This document shows positions 16,601 to 25,445 of a stretch of 64,000 nt of DNA, in pieces. The notes below the pieces were generated by a model. The model saw only the letters and a list, made by a program, of their open reading frames with translations, was not told the origin of the DNA and ran no database searches. Within the stretch, counting starts at the first letter, position 1. Each line of letters opens with the position of its first letter. Origin of the DNA: Flagellimonas sp. CMM7. GTDB lineage: Bacteria; Bacteroidota; Bacteroidia; Flavobacteriales; Flavobacteriaceae. The DNA is taken from assembly GCF_021390195.1 (NCBI RefSeq), contig NZ_CP090003.1:248001-312000 (forward strand), written 5' to 3'. The translations under genes and the position numbers were made by a program.

Positions 16601-17140
16601 TTATTTGTTTACTAAATACACAATATCCTTCCCATCATTCTCCTTCCACAATACCTTTACCTTTTCTTCATTGATTGCGTCCACCTGCCTTCCTCTATAA
16701 TTAGGTTGAATGGGTAAATGTCTGCTGAATCTTCTATCGATTAGGGTCAGCAACTCTATATCAGAAGGCCTTCCAAAGGATTGAATGGCTGTAAGGGCCG
16801 CCCGTATACTCCTTCCGGTATACAATACATCATCAATAAAAACCACATTTTTATCATCAACCAAAAAATCTATCTTGGTAGTGTTTGCCTCTAAGGTTTT
16901 TTCTCCTCTTCTAAAATCATCTCGGTAAAAGGTTATATCCAAAAAGCCCAGGTCTATATCTTTTACTTTGTATTCTTCTTTTAGGATTTTTGCCAAGCGC
17001 TCTGCCAGAAATATTCCTCTTGGTTGAATTCCTATTAAAACCGTGTTGCTAAAGTCTAGGTGGTTTTCTAAAAGTTGACAAGCCAAACGGTGCAGTATGA
17101 TGTGGATTTCTTTTGAGGTAAGAAGTACTTTTTGACTCAT
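16601..17140 (-). CDS. pyrR: Bifunctional pyr operon regulator / uracil phosphoribosyltransferase
   Basis: 179 residues. The PRPP-binding motif is VVFIDDVLYTGRS (99-111), as in type I phosphoribosyltransferases of the PyrR family. In Gram-positives PyrR binds the pyr mRNA leader to cause attenuation; the protein may also make UMP from uracil and PRPP. Here it is the first gene before pyrB. The likely promoter -7 box (17168-17175) leaves a leader of only about 20 nt, too short for a classical PyrR attenuator before pyrR itself, so the regulatory mode is open. Confidence 0.9.
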   Translation of the reverse strand: MSQKVLLTSKEIHIILHRLACQLLENHLDFSNTVLIGIQPRGIFLAERLAKILKEEYKVKDIDLGFLDITFYRDDFRRGEKTLEANTTKIDFLVDDKNVVFIDDVLYTGRSIRAALTAIQSFGRPSDIELLTLIDRRFSRHLPIQPNYRGRQVDAINEEKVKVLWKENDGKDIVYLVNK

Positions 17141-17167
17141 TTGCTATGCTACCAACTCTGTTGTATG

Positions 17168-17175
17168 CAAAAGTA
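17168..17175 (-). promoter_or_regulatory. -7 box TACTTTTG of pyrR-pyrB
   Basis: An exact TAnnTTTG match on the minus strand, 28 bases before the pyrR ATG. A well-spaced -33 TTG is not obvious. Confidence 0.55.
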
Positions 17176-17203
17176 AACAATTCTTTAAAAAGGTTGATCA
17201 CAT

Positions 17204-17233
17204 AAAAAAGCCCCGTCTGTTTCCAGCGGGGCT
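17204..17233 (-). terminator. Intrinsic terminator of rpsA
   Basis: On the minus strand AGCCCCGCTGG and ACGGGGCT form a GC-rich hairpin followed by a run of six T. It lies 25 bases after the rpsA stop codon and separates it from pyrR. Confidence 0.85.
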
Positions 17234-17258
17234 CCTAATTGATTTTAATAAAACCTGA

Positions 17259-19094
17259 TTACTTTTTAGAATCAGCTTCCATTTTATCTTTCAACGCCTG
17301 TAATTGAGAGTTAGCATCGCCTAATGTGGTTTTAGCTTCCTCCGCAGCAGCTGCAGATTTTCTCTTAGCTGTACTAACGTTGCGTTCTTCTTGCTCTCTA
17401 AAGATAGCTGTATGGCTTGCTACCACACGTTTAAAATCTTTATTGAACTCAATGATCTTAAATTCTACTTCTTCACCTTTTCCAATCTTCTTACCATCTT
17501 CTTTCTCCATGTGTCTTGAAGGAACAAATCCTACAATATCTTCATTGAAATTAACGGTAGCTCCCTTATCAACAACTTCTGAAATAGCTGCTTTGTGGAT
17601 AGTACCTTCAGCAAATTCAGCTGAGTACTTGTCCCAAGGGTTCTCTGTAGTTTGTTTGTGACCAAGACTCAACTTACGTCCTTCAACATCCAATTCCAAT
17701 ACTTCAACTTCCAAAGTATCACCAACAGCTACAAACTCAGATGGGTGCTTAATTTTCTTGGTCCACGAAAGGTCAGAGATGTAAATTAATCCATCTATTC
17801 CTTCTTCCATTTCTACAAACACACCAAAATTGGTAAAGTTTCTAACAATTCCTTTGTGTCTTGAACCTACAGGGTATTTAGAAGTAATATCTGTCCATGG
17901 ATCTGGAGTTAATTGCTTAATGCCCAACGACATCTTACGATCTTCTCTATCCAAAGTCAGTACTACTGCTTCAACCTCATCACCTACGCTTACAAAATCT
18001 TGCGCAGATCTCAAGTGTGTAGACCATGACATTTCAGAAACGTGGATCAATCCTTCCACACCTTCAGCAACTTCTATAAAGGCACCGTAGTCAGCAATAA
18101 CCACAACCTTACCTTTAACCTTGTCGCCAATTTTTATTTCATCACCTAAAGCATCCCAAGGATGTTTCTCCAATTGCTTAAGACCTAGTTGGATTCTTGA
18201 TTTGTTATCATCAAAATCAAGAATTACCACATTCATTTTCTGATCTAGCTCAACAACTTCATTTGGATGGTTGATTCTACTCCAAGAAAGGTCTGTAATG
18301 TGAATTAATCCGTCAACACCACCAAGGTCGATAAATACACCATAAGAAGTAACGTTCTTAACGATACCTTCAAGTACTTGACCTTTTTCAAGCTGACCGA
18401 TGATTTCCTTCTTCTGCTCTTCAATATCAGCTTCAATCAACGCTTTGTGCGAAACTACTACGTTTTTGAACTCATGGTTGATCTTAACCACTTTGAATTC
18501 CATGGTCTTACCAACATACTGATCGTAATCACGGATAGGTTTAACATCTATTTGAGATCCTGGCAAGAACGCCTCAATTCCAAATACATCTACAATCATA
18601 CCTCCTTTGGTTCTGCATTTTACAAAACCTTGAACAATTTCTTCTTTGTCATGGGCAGCATTAACTCTGTCCCAAGCCATAATTGTTCTTGCCTTTCTGT
18701 GAGACAATACCAATTGACCCGTCTTGTCTTCACGGATATCTATAAGAACCTCAACTTTATCCCCAACCTTAAGATCTGGATTGTAGCGGAACTCGTTCAA
18801 TGAAATAACACCTTCAGACTTTGCATTGATATCAATGATAGCCTCACGGTCCGTCATGTGAACAACTTTTCCTTGAACCACTTCTTCATCAGCGGTATCA
18901 ACGAAATTTTCCTCTACAAGTGCTTCAAATTCCTTAAGCTTTGTATCATCTACGCGCTCAATTCCTTCTTCGTACTTTTCCCAATCAAAATTTTCAAGAT
19001 ATTCTTTTGGATCCTGTTTTGGAGTTTCCTCTTTTACTTCTTGTACTGCTGCTGTAGTTTCTTCTACCTCAACGTTTGCTTTTTCTTCAGCCAT
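17259..19094 (-). CDS. rpsA: 30S ribosomal protein S1
   Basis: 611 residues, slightly longer than E. coli S1 because of an acidic N-terminal extension of about 50 residues (MAEEKANVEVEETTAAV...). Six S1 RNA-binding repeats follow; signature segments such as GKVVHMTDREAIIDI, GIVKNVTSYGVFIDLGG, GKVVVIADYGAFIEV and GIVRNFTNFGVFVEM mark successive domains. It binds mRNA near the start codon and, in Bacteroidetes, where Shine-Dalgarno sequences are weak, is thought to matter for initiation generally. Transcription starts from a strong promoter about 110 bases upstream and ends at the hairpin at 17204-17233. Confidence 0.96.
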   Translation of the reverse strand: MAEEKANVEVEETTAAVQEVKEETPKQDPKEYLENFDWEKYEEGIERVDDTKLKEFEALVEENFVDTADEEVVQGKVVHMTDREAIIDINAKSEGVISLNEFRYNPDLKVGDKVEVLIDIREDKTGQLVLSHRKARTIMAWDRVNAAHDKEEIVQGFVKCRTKGGMIVDVFGIEAFLPGSQIDVKPIRDYDQYVGKTMEFKVVKINHEFKNVVVSHKALIEADIEEQKKEIIGQLEKGQVLEGIVKNVTSYGVFIDLGGVDGLIHITDLSWSRINHPNEVVELDQKMNVVILDFDDNKSRIQLGLKQLEKHPWDALGDEIKIGDKVKGKVVVIADYGAFIEVAEGVEGLIHVSEMSWSTHLRSAQDFVSVGDEVEAVVLTLDREDRKMSLGIKQLTPDPWTDITSKYPVGSRHKGIVRNFTNFGVFVEMEEGIDGLIYISDLSWTKKIKHPSEFVAVGDTLEVEVLELDVEGRKLSLGHKQTTENPWDKYSAEFAEGTIHKAAISEVVDKGATVNFNEDIVGFVPSRHMEKEDGKKIGKGEEVEFKIIEFNKDFKRVVASHTAIFREQEERNVSTAKRKSAAAAEEAKTTLGDANSQLQALKDKMEADSKK

Positions 19095-19207
19095 GTGCTG
19101 ATTAAAATTTGTATTCCACAGTTTTACAAGAGTTAAACAATTACTGCAGAAGTTGTTATTGATTTTCTATTCCCTTTTTCCTCTTGTCTATTTGTTAAAA
19201 AGGAGTG

Positions 19208-19237
19208 CAAAAATACAATTAATTCCTTGTTTTACAA
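19208..19237 (-). promoter_or_regulatory. Consensus promoter of rpsA
   Basis: The minus strand carries TTG (19235-19237), a 19-base spacer and TATTTTTG (19208-19215), a perfect Bacteroidetes vegetative promoter. The start site would be near 19203, leaving about 108 nt of leader before the rpsA ATG, long enough for autogenous control, though I see no confident hairpin in it. Confidence 0.75.
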
Positions 19238-19353
19238 ACCCTTGCCACCCACTTATTCATTTGAAACAATAATTAGTTAAAAATTAGGCTAAAATGTGAC
19301 TTTTATATATATCTTGTTTCTTAATATTAACCATTAAAACAATTAAGAATATT

Positions 19354-19734
19354 ATGAGTGCAAAAGCAAAATACCAGGCAGTTTTAGATTTAGGTCAAGA
19401 ATTAGGAATAAAAGATGGTGATGTATCTGAAGATGGAGGAGTCTTGAAAATTAAAGGAGTGGCCAACACGCCTTATGAGAAGAACGCCATTTGGGACAAA
19501 ATTAAGCAAATTGGTGGCGAAAGTCCATCTGATGTTAAGGCAAATATTAGTGTAGCAGATGATTCTGTTTACCACAGACACACTGTAAAAGGTGGCGAGT
19601 CTTTGAGCAAAATTGCAAAACACTATTATGGTGATGCCATGAAGTACAATAAGATCTTTGATGCAAACACCAACATCTTAAGTAATCCAGATGTTATTCA
19701 CCCTGATCAGGTTTTGGTCATTCCTAACATCTAA
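19354..19734 (+). CDS. BON-LysM protein, Kbp/YgaU-like
   Basis: 126 residues. A BON-like domain (about 1-65, with the D-GGVLKIKGVANTP strand) is followed by a LysM domain (about 73-125: HTVKGGESLSKIAKHYYGDA and the closing HPDQVLVIP). There is no signal peptide. The domain order and ending are those of E. coli Kbp (YgaU), a cytoplasmic potassium-binding protein of 149 residues; this one has a shorter N-terminus. Monocistronic: a terminator follows at 19811. The potassium role is inferred from the relative only. Confidence 0.8.
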   Translation: MSAKAKYQAVLDLGQELGIKDGDVSEDGGVLKIKGVANTPYEKNAIWDKIKQIGGESPSDVKANISVADDSVYHRHTVKGGESLSKIAKHYYGDAMKYNKIFDANTNILSNPDVIHPDQVLVIPNI

Positions 19735-19754
19735 GTTGTTGTTACATTGGGTAA

Positions 19755-19797
19755 AGTCGAGATGTCTCCTGTAGTTCTCGACTGCGCTCGAACTGAC
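19755..19797. repeat. REP-like GTTCTCGACTGCGCTCGAACTGAC element
   Basis: Between the BON-LysM stop and its terminator lies GTCGAGATGTCTCCTGTAGT followed by TCTCGACTGCGCTCGAACTG, an imperfect palindrome (GTCGAG/CTCGAC and TTCTCGA/TCGAA). The TTCTCGACTGCGCTCGAA core is, as I recall, a common dispersed intergenic element in flavobacterial genomes. There is one copy in this window. Confidence 0.5.
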
Positions 19798-19810
19798 TTA
19801 TACTTAAAAG

Positions 19811-19836
19811 AAAGCGCCATTTAGGCGCTTTTTTTT
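19811..19836 (+). terminator. Intrinsic terminator after the BON-LysM gene
   Basis: AAAGCGCC-ATTTA-GGCGCTT hairpin followed by eight T, about 75 bases after the stop codon. Confidence 0.85.
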
Positions 19837-19838
19837 CC

Positions 19839-19867
19839 ACCAATTCTAAAATGAGAATTGGTTTTTT
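19839..19867 (+). terminator. Second, AT-rich terminator-like hairpin
   Basis: ACCAATTCT-AAAATG-AGAATTGGT, a perfect 9-base stem, followed by TTTTT, directly behind the first terminator. It makes a tandem stop for the BON-LysM transcript. Confidence 0.6.
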
Positions 19868-19996
19868 CAAAAGCTTCAACTATCCTGAATGCCCGATAGG
19901 ATTAGATCCAAACTAAATTCCTAACATAGGTCAAATGCTTTTTTTTAGTTGTTATTTTTAACGGTGGTAGATTTACAAATTCGAAAGTAAAAATTC

Positions 19997-20107
19997 ATGG
20001 AAAATCTATTAACAAACAAAGTAGAATCCTACAATCAATTCGCTCCATTTGTTTCAATTATCCTTCAAATAATAGGGTTTGCAACAAAGGATGGTGACAA
20101 CAAATAA
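19997..20107 (+). CDS. Possible 36-residue small protein
   Basis: An ATG-TAA frame encoding MENLLTNKVESYNQFAPFVS followed by a hydrophobic stretch (IILQIIGFA) and a charged end. It stops 9 bases before the next gene's ATG. A weak promoter-like TTG-N16-TAGATTTA lies at 19949-19975. Nothing in it is recognisable; it may be a leader peptide of the 20117 gene or a chance frame. The rest of the 19735-20116 interval holds the repeat and the two terminators. Confidence 0.3.
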   Translation: MENLLTNKVESYNQFAPFVSIILQIIGFATKDGDNK

Positions 20108-20116
20108 ATTGTAATT

Positions 20117-21193
20117 ATGAGAACATTAATTTTCATCTTTTTAGTTAGCCAATTTCTAACTTCACAGGAAATCAACAAGACCATTGAAATACACCCATCC
20201 AACTGGGAAATATTTGATGGAACTAAAGCTTTGTTTGAAACATTCGATAATAGAAAAACGCTTTTGCTGAACGGAAAGGTATTTGTCAAGAACATTGAAT
20301 TTTCGAATGGTACTATTGAGGTTGATATATATGCCAAGAATACTCGAAGTTTTGCAGGAATTGTTTTCAGGCGTAAGGCAGGGAACATGGAAGAAGTATA
20401 TCTAAGGATGCATAAATCCAACCAAATTGATGCAATCCAATATACACCAACATTTAACAAAGACCTGTCATGGCAACTATACAATGAATATCAGGCTAAA
20501 GTAGAATTTAAAGAACAAGGTTGGAACAAATTAAGAATAGAAGTTGTAGATGATAAATCAACCATCTATGTTAATGATACAGAAGTATTAAAAGTGGATC
20601 AACTAAAAACTGACCACATGAAAGGAGAAATCGGTTTGTTCGCTTTATTTGAGAACAGGTTCTCCAATTTTAAATATATTCAGAAGGATATACCCGATAA
20701 CTTTTTAGGTAATGATAACAAATTGATTACTGATTCTACTATTATTTCTAAATGGAATCTAAGCCAACCTTTTCCGTATACAAATAAAGAAATTGATGTT
20801 ACTGATTTTTTTGATCGGGATTATAAGATTGTAGAAACCGAAAAATCTGGCCTACTACCCATATCAAAATTTATTAAAAAATCCTCATCTGGTAATTTTG
20901 ACAATAATGAAGAAGCTTTTGCAGTAGCAATGAAGATAATAGAATCTGATATTGAGCAACGTAAGGTTTTTTCATTTGACTTTAGTGATAAGGTTATTGT
21001 CTATCTAAACAATCAACCTGTTTTTTATGGGAATAATGCCTTCAGGTCTAAAGGCAATCAGTTTATGGGTCATATGAATATCGATGCAAACAAGGTGTCC
21101 TTAAATCTTAAAAAAGGACAAAACCTCCTTCATTGTGTTGTAATTGAACGAGCAAATGGTTGGGGCTTGATAGGAAAACTTATTGATTTCTAA
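20117..21193 (+). CDS. Secreted LamG/DUF1080-like protein, hypothetical
   Basis: 358 residues with a Sec signal (MRTLIFIFLVSQFLTSQ, cleavage likely near residue 15-17). Residues about 25-200 resemble the concanavalin-like fold of LamG or DUF1080 proteins: VFVKNIEFSNGTIEVDIYA, RSFAGIVFRRK, VYLRMHKSNQ, GWNKLRIEVVDDKSTIYVND, EVLKV and GEIGLFALFENRFSNFKY are its successive strands. The rest, about 205-358, looks like a second beta domain ending in FSDKVIVYLNNQPVF and a jelly-roll-type ending. No catalytic residues are evident; it is probably periplasmic or surface carbohydrate-binding. The exact role is unknown. Confidence 0.65.
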   Translation: MRTLIFIFLVSQFLTSQEINKTIEIHPSNWEIFDGTKALFETFDNRKTLLLNGKVFVKNIEFSNGTIEVDIYAKNTRSFAGIVFRRKAGNMEEVYLRMHKSNQIDAIQYTPTFNKDLSWQLYNEYQAKVEFKEQGWNKLRIEVVDDKSTIYVNDTEVLKVDQLKTDHMKGEIGLFALFENRFSNFKYIQKDIPDNFLGNDNKLITDSTIISKWNLSQPFPYTNKEIDVTDFFDRDYKIVETEKSGLLPISKFIKKSSSGNFDNNEEAFAVAMKIIESDIEQRKVFSFDFSDKVIVYLNNQPVFYGNNAFRSKGNQFMGHMNIDANKVSLNLKKGQNLLHCVVIERANGWGLIGKLIDF

Positions 21194-21271
21194 ATGATCG
21201 AAACAAAAAACAATGATGCGAATTCGTTTCTTCAAAAGCCTCATCTACCAATTTCATCTGGATTTTTACCA

Positions 21272-21346
21272 TAAAATTCCCGAACTTCACTTATCAGTTG
21301 CCAAACAATCATTAAAACGATTTTTAGCTTAACGATAAGTGCCATT
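21272..21346 (+). repeat. Solo copy of the 75-bp dispersed hairpin repeat
   Basis: About 75 bases nearly identical to the reverse complement of 45249-45322: identical runs cover TAAAATTCCCGAACTTCACT onward through TTATCAGTTGC and AATCATTAAAACGATTTTT-AGCTTAA. The copy folds back on itself: CACTTATCAGTT (21288-21299) pairs with AACGATAAGTG (21331-21341). It sits in the 278-base gap between the LamG-like gene and cmk; nothing else was recognised in that gap. Confidence 0.75.
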
Positions 21347-21471
21347 TCCAAAAATATACTCTTTTTTACCTCTTTAGATTTATCTCTAAAACAATGCAGC
21401 ACCCTTAAGAAGTTAGCTTTTGCTCTTTAGTTGTGCTCTAGATGACCGCAAGAACTAACAGGGCGTTTCAT

Positions 21472-22164
21472 CTAACTTCGTTCTTCAATCACCCGTTGTG
21501 AAAAATTGTATATACGCTCAAATTGTTCTTCAAGTCCCATATCGCTATTATCAAACTCAATAGCATCTTCCGCTTTTTTCAAAGGAGATATTTCACGGGT
21601 TGAATCTATTCTGTCCCTTTTTTGGACATTCTTAAGTACCTCATCAAAAGTCACCTCTTCCCCTCTCTCCAACAGTTCTTTATAACGTCTTGTAGCGCGT
21701 GTCTCTGGGGAGGCCGTCATAAATATCTTTAATTCGGCATTAGGGAAGACAACAGTACCTATATCCCTGCCATCCATTACAATACCCTTCTCCTCTCCCA
21801 TTTGCTGTTGCATGGTCACAAGCATATGTCTTACTTCTTCAATGGTGGCTACTTTGCTTACTTGTTCGGACACTTCCATCGTCCTTATCGTCTTTTCAAC
21901 GTTTTGCCCATTTAGATACATCTCTGAAAGCCCCAAAGTTTCATTGGGCACAAACTTTAATTTGATGTTAGGTAATTGTTTTACCAGAGATGGAATATCC
22001 TCATTAACACCAACATAGTTGTTATTTAGAGCGAAAAGGGTAACTGCGCGGTACATGGCACCGGTATCCACATAAACATAGTTTAAGGCAGAAGCCAATC
22101 TTTTTGCCAGAGTGCTTTTACCTGTTGATGAATACCCGTCTATGGCAATTGTAATTTTTCCCAT
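21472..22164 (-). CDS. cmk: Cytidylate kinase
   Basis: 230 residues. The P-loop is DGYSSTGKST (9-18; S where many have P or G), and the CMP-binding block is VYVDTGAMYRA near 29-39. GRDIGTVVFPNAELKIF and the TRATRRYKEL lid region are intact. It phosphorylates CMP and dCMP with ATP in the cytosol. It follows lon by 53 bases on the same strand and may share its transcript. Confidence 0.94.
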   Translation of the reverse strand: MGKITIAIDGYSSTGKSTLAKRLASALNYVYVDTGAMYRAVTLFALNNNYVGVNEDIPSLVKQLPNIKLKFVPNETLGLSEMYLNGQNVEKTIRTMEVSEQVSKVATIEEVRHMLVTMQQQMGEEKGIVMDGRDIGTVVFPNAELKIFMTASPETRATRRYKELLERGEEVTFDEVLKNVQKRDRIDSTREISPLKKAEDAIEFDNSDMGLEEQFERIYNFSQRVIEERS

Positions 22165-22217
22165 TACTTAAAAATACCAAGAAAATAAGTTGTTGATGCC
22201 ACTGAAAAATAATAAAC

Positions 22218-24686
22218 CTACAATTTTTTAGCCTTCTTCACCTTAGCATCTGTAACGGCAATAGCAATGACCTCGCTCATGTCCGAAACATAATGAAATG
22301 TAAGCCCTTTTAAATAGTCTTCTTTTATTTCCTCAATATCCTTTCTATTGTCTTCACAAAGGATGATCTCCTTGATACGGGCTCTTTTTGCTGCTAAAAT
22401 CTTTTCTTTTATTCCTCCAACTGGCAATACTTTGCCACGTAGGGTTATCTCGCCTGTCATCGCCAAACTCTTTTTTACCTTACGTTGCGTAAAGAGCGAA
22501 ACCAAAGAGGTAAGCATTGTTATTCCCGCACTTGGGCCATCTTTTGGTGTAGCACCTTCTGGTACGTGAATATGAACATTGTATTTTTCAAAAACACCAG
22601 AATCTATTCCAAAAGCATCCGCATTGGATTTAATATATTCCATGGCAATGGTTGCAGATTCCTTCATCACCTTTCCAAGATTTCCGGTAATGTTTAGGGT
22701 ACCTTTTCCCTTGGATAAAATGGATTCAATAAAAAGAATATCTCCTCCTACGCTGGTCCAGGCCAAGCCAGTAACCACTCCCGCCACATCATTATTCTCA
22801 TACTTGTCGCGCTCCAATCTAGCAGGGCCCAATATTTTCTCTACATCTTGGTTATTGACCTTAATGTTATATTCCTCCTCAATAGCGATGGATTTTGCTG
22901 CATAACGCACCATTTTAGCCAATTGCTTTTCCAAACTTCTCACCCCGGATTCCCTTGTATACCCTTCCACAATTTTCTCCATTTGAGGCTTACCAATCTT
23001 CAAATCCTTAGCAGTAAGTCCGTGCTCTTTTAATTGTTTTGGCAACAAATGCTTTTTGCCAATTTCAACCTTTTCTTCAATAGTATATCCGGTAACATTG
23101 ATGATTTCCATACGATCCCGCAAAGCCGGCTGAATGGTTCCCAAATTATTTGCAGTAGCAATGAACATTACTTTTGACAGGTCATAGCCCATCTCCAAGA
23201 AGTTGTCGTAGAATTCGCTATTCTGCTCTGGATCTAATACTTCCAACATGGCAGATGAAGGATCACCTTGATGGCTATTGGAAAGTTTATCAATTTCATC
23301 CAAAATAAAAACTGGATTGGATTTTCCTGCTTTCTTTAGACTCTGAATAATCCTTCCGGGCATTGCTCCAATATATGTTTTCCTATGCCCTCTAATCTCA
23401 GCTTCATCTCTTAAACCTCCTAAAGAAATTCTAACATATTCTCTTCCCAAAGCTTCCGCAACCGATTTTCCCAAAGATGTTTTACCAACTCCCGGAGGAC
23501 CATAAAGACATAGAATTGGAGACTTCATATCATTACGAAGCTTCAACACCGCTAAATACTCAATGATTCTTCGTTTTACATCTTCAAGACCATAATGATC
23601 TCTATCTAAAATTTGTTGTGCTCGTTTTAGGTCAAATTTATCTTTTGAAAATTCGTCCCAAGGAAGGTCCAAAAACAAATCCAAATAATTACGCTGAATG
23701 GAGTATTCCGCAACTTGCGGATTCATACGTTGCATTTTGGCAAGTTCTTTTTCAAAATGCTCTTTAATGGTTTTAGACCATTTTTTCTTTTTGGCCTTTA
23801 CCCGCATTTCATCCACCTCTTCCTCATAAGACAACCCTCCAAGTTCTTCTTGGATTGTTTTCATCTGCTGATGTAAAAAATACTCCCGCTGCTGCTGGTC
23901 CATATCACTACGAACCTTGGATTGAATATCGTTCTTCAATTCCAATTTTTGAAGTTCCATGTTCATATACTTCAAAGTGGTAAGGGCACGCTCTTGCAAG
24001 TTTGGAATCTCTAGAAGTTTTTGCTTTTCGCCAACGCTCAAGTTAAGGTTGGAGGACACAAAATTGATTAAGAACGAATTGCTTTGAATATTCTTAATAG
24101 CAAATGTAGCTTCACTTGGTATGTTCGGATTATCCTTTATAATTTTAAAAGCCAATTCTTTAATAGAATCTATAATCGCCTCAAACTCCTTGCTCTTTTC
24201 ATTTGGTCGTTCCTCCGATGCCTCTTTTACCGTAGCGGTAAGGTAAGGTTCCTCAGTAATTACCTCTGCAATCTGAAACCGTTTTTTACCTTGAATAATA
24301 ACTGTTGTATTACCATCGGGCATTTGTAATACCCTCAAGATTCTAGCAACTGTTCCGAGGGTATTGATATCTTCAACACCTGGATTTTCTGTCTCTTCAT
24401 CCTTTTGGGAAACTACCCCAATGGTCTTATTGCCGTTATTGGCATCTTTTATTAGGTTTATGGATTTGTCCCTTCCAGCTGTAATTGGAATAACTACCCC
24501 TGGAAAAAGGACAGTATTTCTTAGCGGTAAAACTGGTAAAGTCTCCGGTAATTCTTCCTTGTTCATTTCCTCTTCGTCCTCTGGTGTTAACAAAGGAATC
24601 AATTCTGCATCTTCATCAAGACCTTGCAGGGATATATTGTCAAAAGTTGAAATTTTTATTTCTCCCATATCATATGTTTCGGTCAT
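22218..24686 (-). CDS. lon: ATP-dependent protease Lon
   Basis: 822 residues, full-length LonA. The N-terminal substrate domain starts near [19 protein letters not shown]; a coiled-coil follows ([20 protein letters not shown]). Walker A is GPPGVGKTS, and the Ser-Lys dyad is S719 in KDGPSAGIT and K762 in [12 protein letters not shown]. It degrades misfolded and some regulatory proteins in the cytosol. It has an acidic N-terminal leader of about 45 residues ([16 protein letters not shown]) and a lysine-rich end. It is divergent from the ECF sigma factor at 24886. Confidence 0.96.
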   Translation of the reverse strand: MTETYDMGEIKISTFDNISLQGLDEDAELIPLLTPEDEEEMNKEELPETLPVLPLRNTVLFPGVVIPITAGRDKSINLIKDANNGNKTIGVVSQKDEETENPGVEDINTLGTVARILRVLQMPDGNTTVIIQGKKRFQIAEVITEEPYLTATVKEASEERPNEKSKEFEAIIDSIKELAFKIIKDNPNIPSEATFAIKNIQSNSFLINFVSSNLNLSVGEKQKLLEIPNLQERALTTLKYMNMELQKLELKNDIQSKVRSDMDQQQREYFLHQQMKTIQEELGGLSYEEEVDEMRVKAKKKKWSKTIKEHFEKELAKMQRMNPQVAEYSIQRNYLDLFLDLPWDEFSKDKFDLKRAQQILDRDHYGLEDVKRRIIEYLAVLKLRNDMKSPILCLYGPPGVGKTSLGKSVAEALGREYVRISLGGLRDEAEIRGHRKTYIGAMPGRIIQSLKKAGKSNPVFILDEIDKLSNSHQGDPSSAMLEVLDPEQNSEFYDNFLEMGYDLSKVMFIATANNLGTIQPALRDRMEIINVTGYTIEEKVEIGKKHLLPKQLKEHGLTAKDLKIGKPQMEKIVEGYTRESGVRSLEKQLAKMVRYAAKSIAIEEEYNIKVNNQDVEKILGPARLERDKYENNDVAGVVTGLAWTSVGGDILFIESILSKGKGTLNITGNLGKVMKESATIAMEYIKSNADAFGIDSGVFEKYNVHIHVPEGATPKDGPSAGITMLTSLVSLFTQRKVKKSLAMTGEITLRGKVLPVGGIKEKILAAKRARIKEIILCEDNRKDIEEIKEDYLKGLTFHYVSDMSEVIAIAVTDAKVKKAKKL

Positions 24687-24837
24687 TTTGTCACAAATGA
24701 CGCAAATCTTCGGTTTATACTAGACCTACAAACCCTCATAATGTCTTAAAAGTAAGTATTACAAAAGGCTTTAGGTTCTTTTCTTCTGCTATAAGGGCAA
24801 TTCTTGTGCCATTAAAAATTAAAAATTTAGAAAAAAG

Positions 24838-24868
24838 TGTAACAATTAATAAATTCATCAATCTATAA
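24838..24868 (+). promoter_or_regulatory. Candidate ECF-type promoter (TGTAACA) before the 24886 sigma gene
   Basis: TGTAACA (24838-24844) is followed after about 19 bases by TATAA (24864-24868). The same TGTAACA element stands before the other ECF sigma gene at 48202, at nearly the same distance (48 against 51 bases from the start codon). This fits an autoregulated ECF promoter rather than the vegetative TAnnTTTG type. Confidence 0.5.
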
Positions 24869-24885
24869 GACAAACCATTCATTTT

Positions 24886-25443
24886 TTGAGCCACCAAAAT
24901 GAACATACTGATGCACTGCTGCAATTATGCTTAAAGGGTAAGCAAAGTGCCCAACTAGAAATTTACAACATGTACTATAAAGCTATGTACAATATAGCTT
25001 TTAGGATTGTAAAGGACTCGGCCGAAGCTGAAGATGTAATGCAAGAATCGTTTTTGAACGCGTTTACGAAACTGCATACATTTAAAGGTGATGTAACCTT
25101 TGGAGCATGGTTAAAACGAATTGTGATAAACAACAGTATATATCATTACAAAAAACAGCAAAAAAACAGAGCTGTTGATCTGGATGAAGTAATGTACAAG
25201 GTCGAAGACAATGATGAAGTTGCTTTGAATCACAATGGTTACACTGAATTGAAGGCTCAAAAAGTGATGGAGACCATGAAAAATTTAAAAGACAATTACA
25301 GAGTTTCTTTGACCTTACATTTAATTGAAGGGTATGATTATGAGGAAATCAGTGATATTATGAATATTAGCTATGCAAATTGTAGAACTACAATTTCTAG
25401 GGCCAAGGAAAGTCTAAGAAAAAAATTGACTGTAAATGCTTAA
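24886..25443 (+). CDS. ECF-type RNA polymerase sigma-70 factor
   Basis: 185 residues from a TTG codon (start SHQNEHTDALLQLCLKG, the usual beginning of this flavobacterial ECF group; no nearby ATG would keep it). Region 2 is seen in YKAMYNIAFRIVKDSAEAED and VMQESFLNAFTKL, and region 4 in YRVSLTLHLIEGYDYEEISD with the helix-turn-helix ISYANCRTTISRAKESLRKKL. No region 3. It is followed 2 bases later by a membrane protein that is likely its anti-sigma factor, and then by two exported proteins, so it probably answers an envelope signal. Confidence 0.9.
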   Translation: MSHQNEHTDALLQLCLKGKQSAQLEIYNMYYKAMYNIAFRIVKDSAEAEDVMQESFLNAFTKLHTFKGDVTFGAWLKRIVINNSIYHYKKQQKNRAVDLDEVMYKVEDNDEVALNHNGYTELKAQKVMETMKNLKDNYRVSLTLHLIEGYDYEEISDIMNISYANCRTTISRAKESLRKKLTVNA

Positions 25444-25445
25444 TC

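Noticed and set aside
16215-16700. 161-codon plus-strand frame over pyrB and pyrR
   Set aside because: Antisense across the boundary of two real genes; no recognisable motif.
18378-18803. 141-codon plus-strand frame within rpsA
   Set aside because: Antisense to well-conserved S1 repeats, no family resemblance, no promoter.
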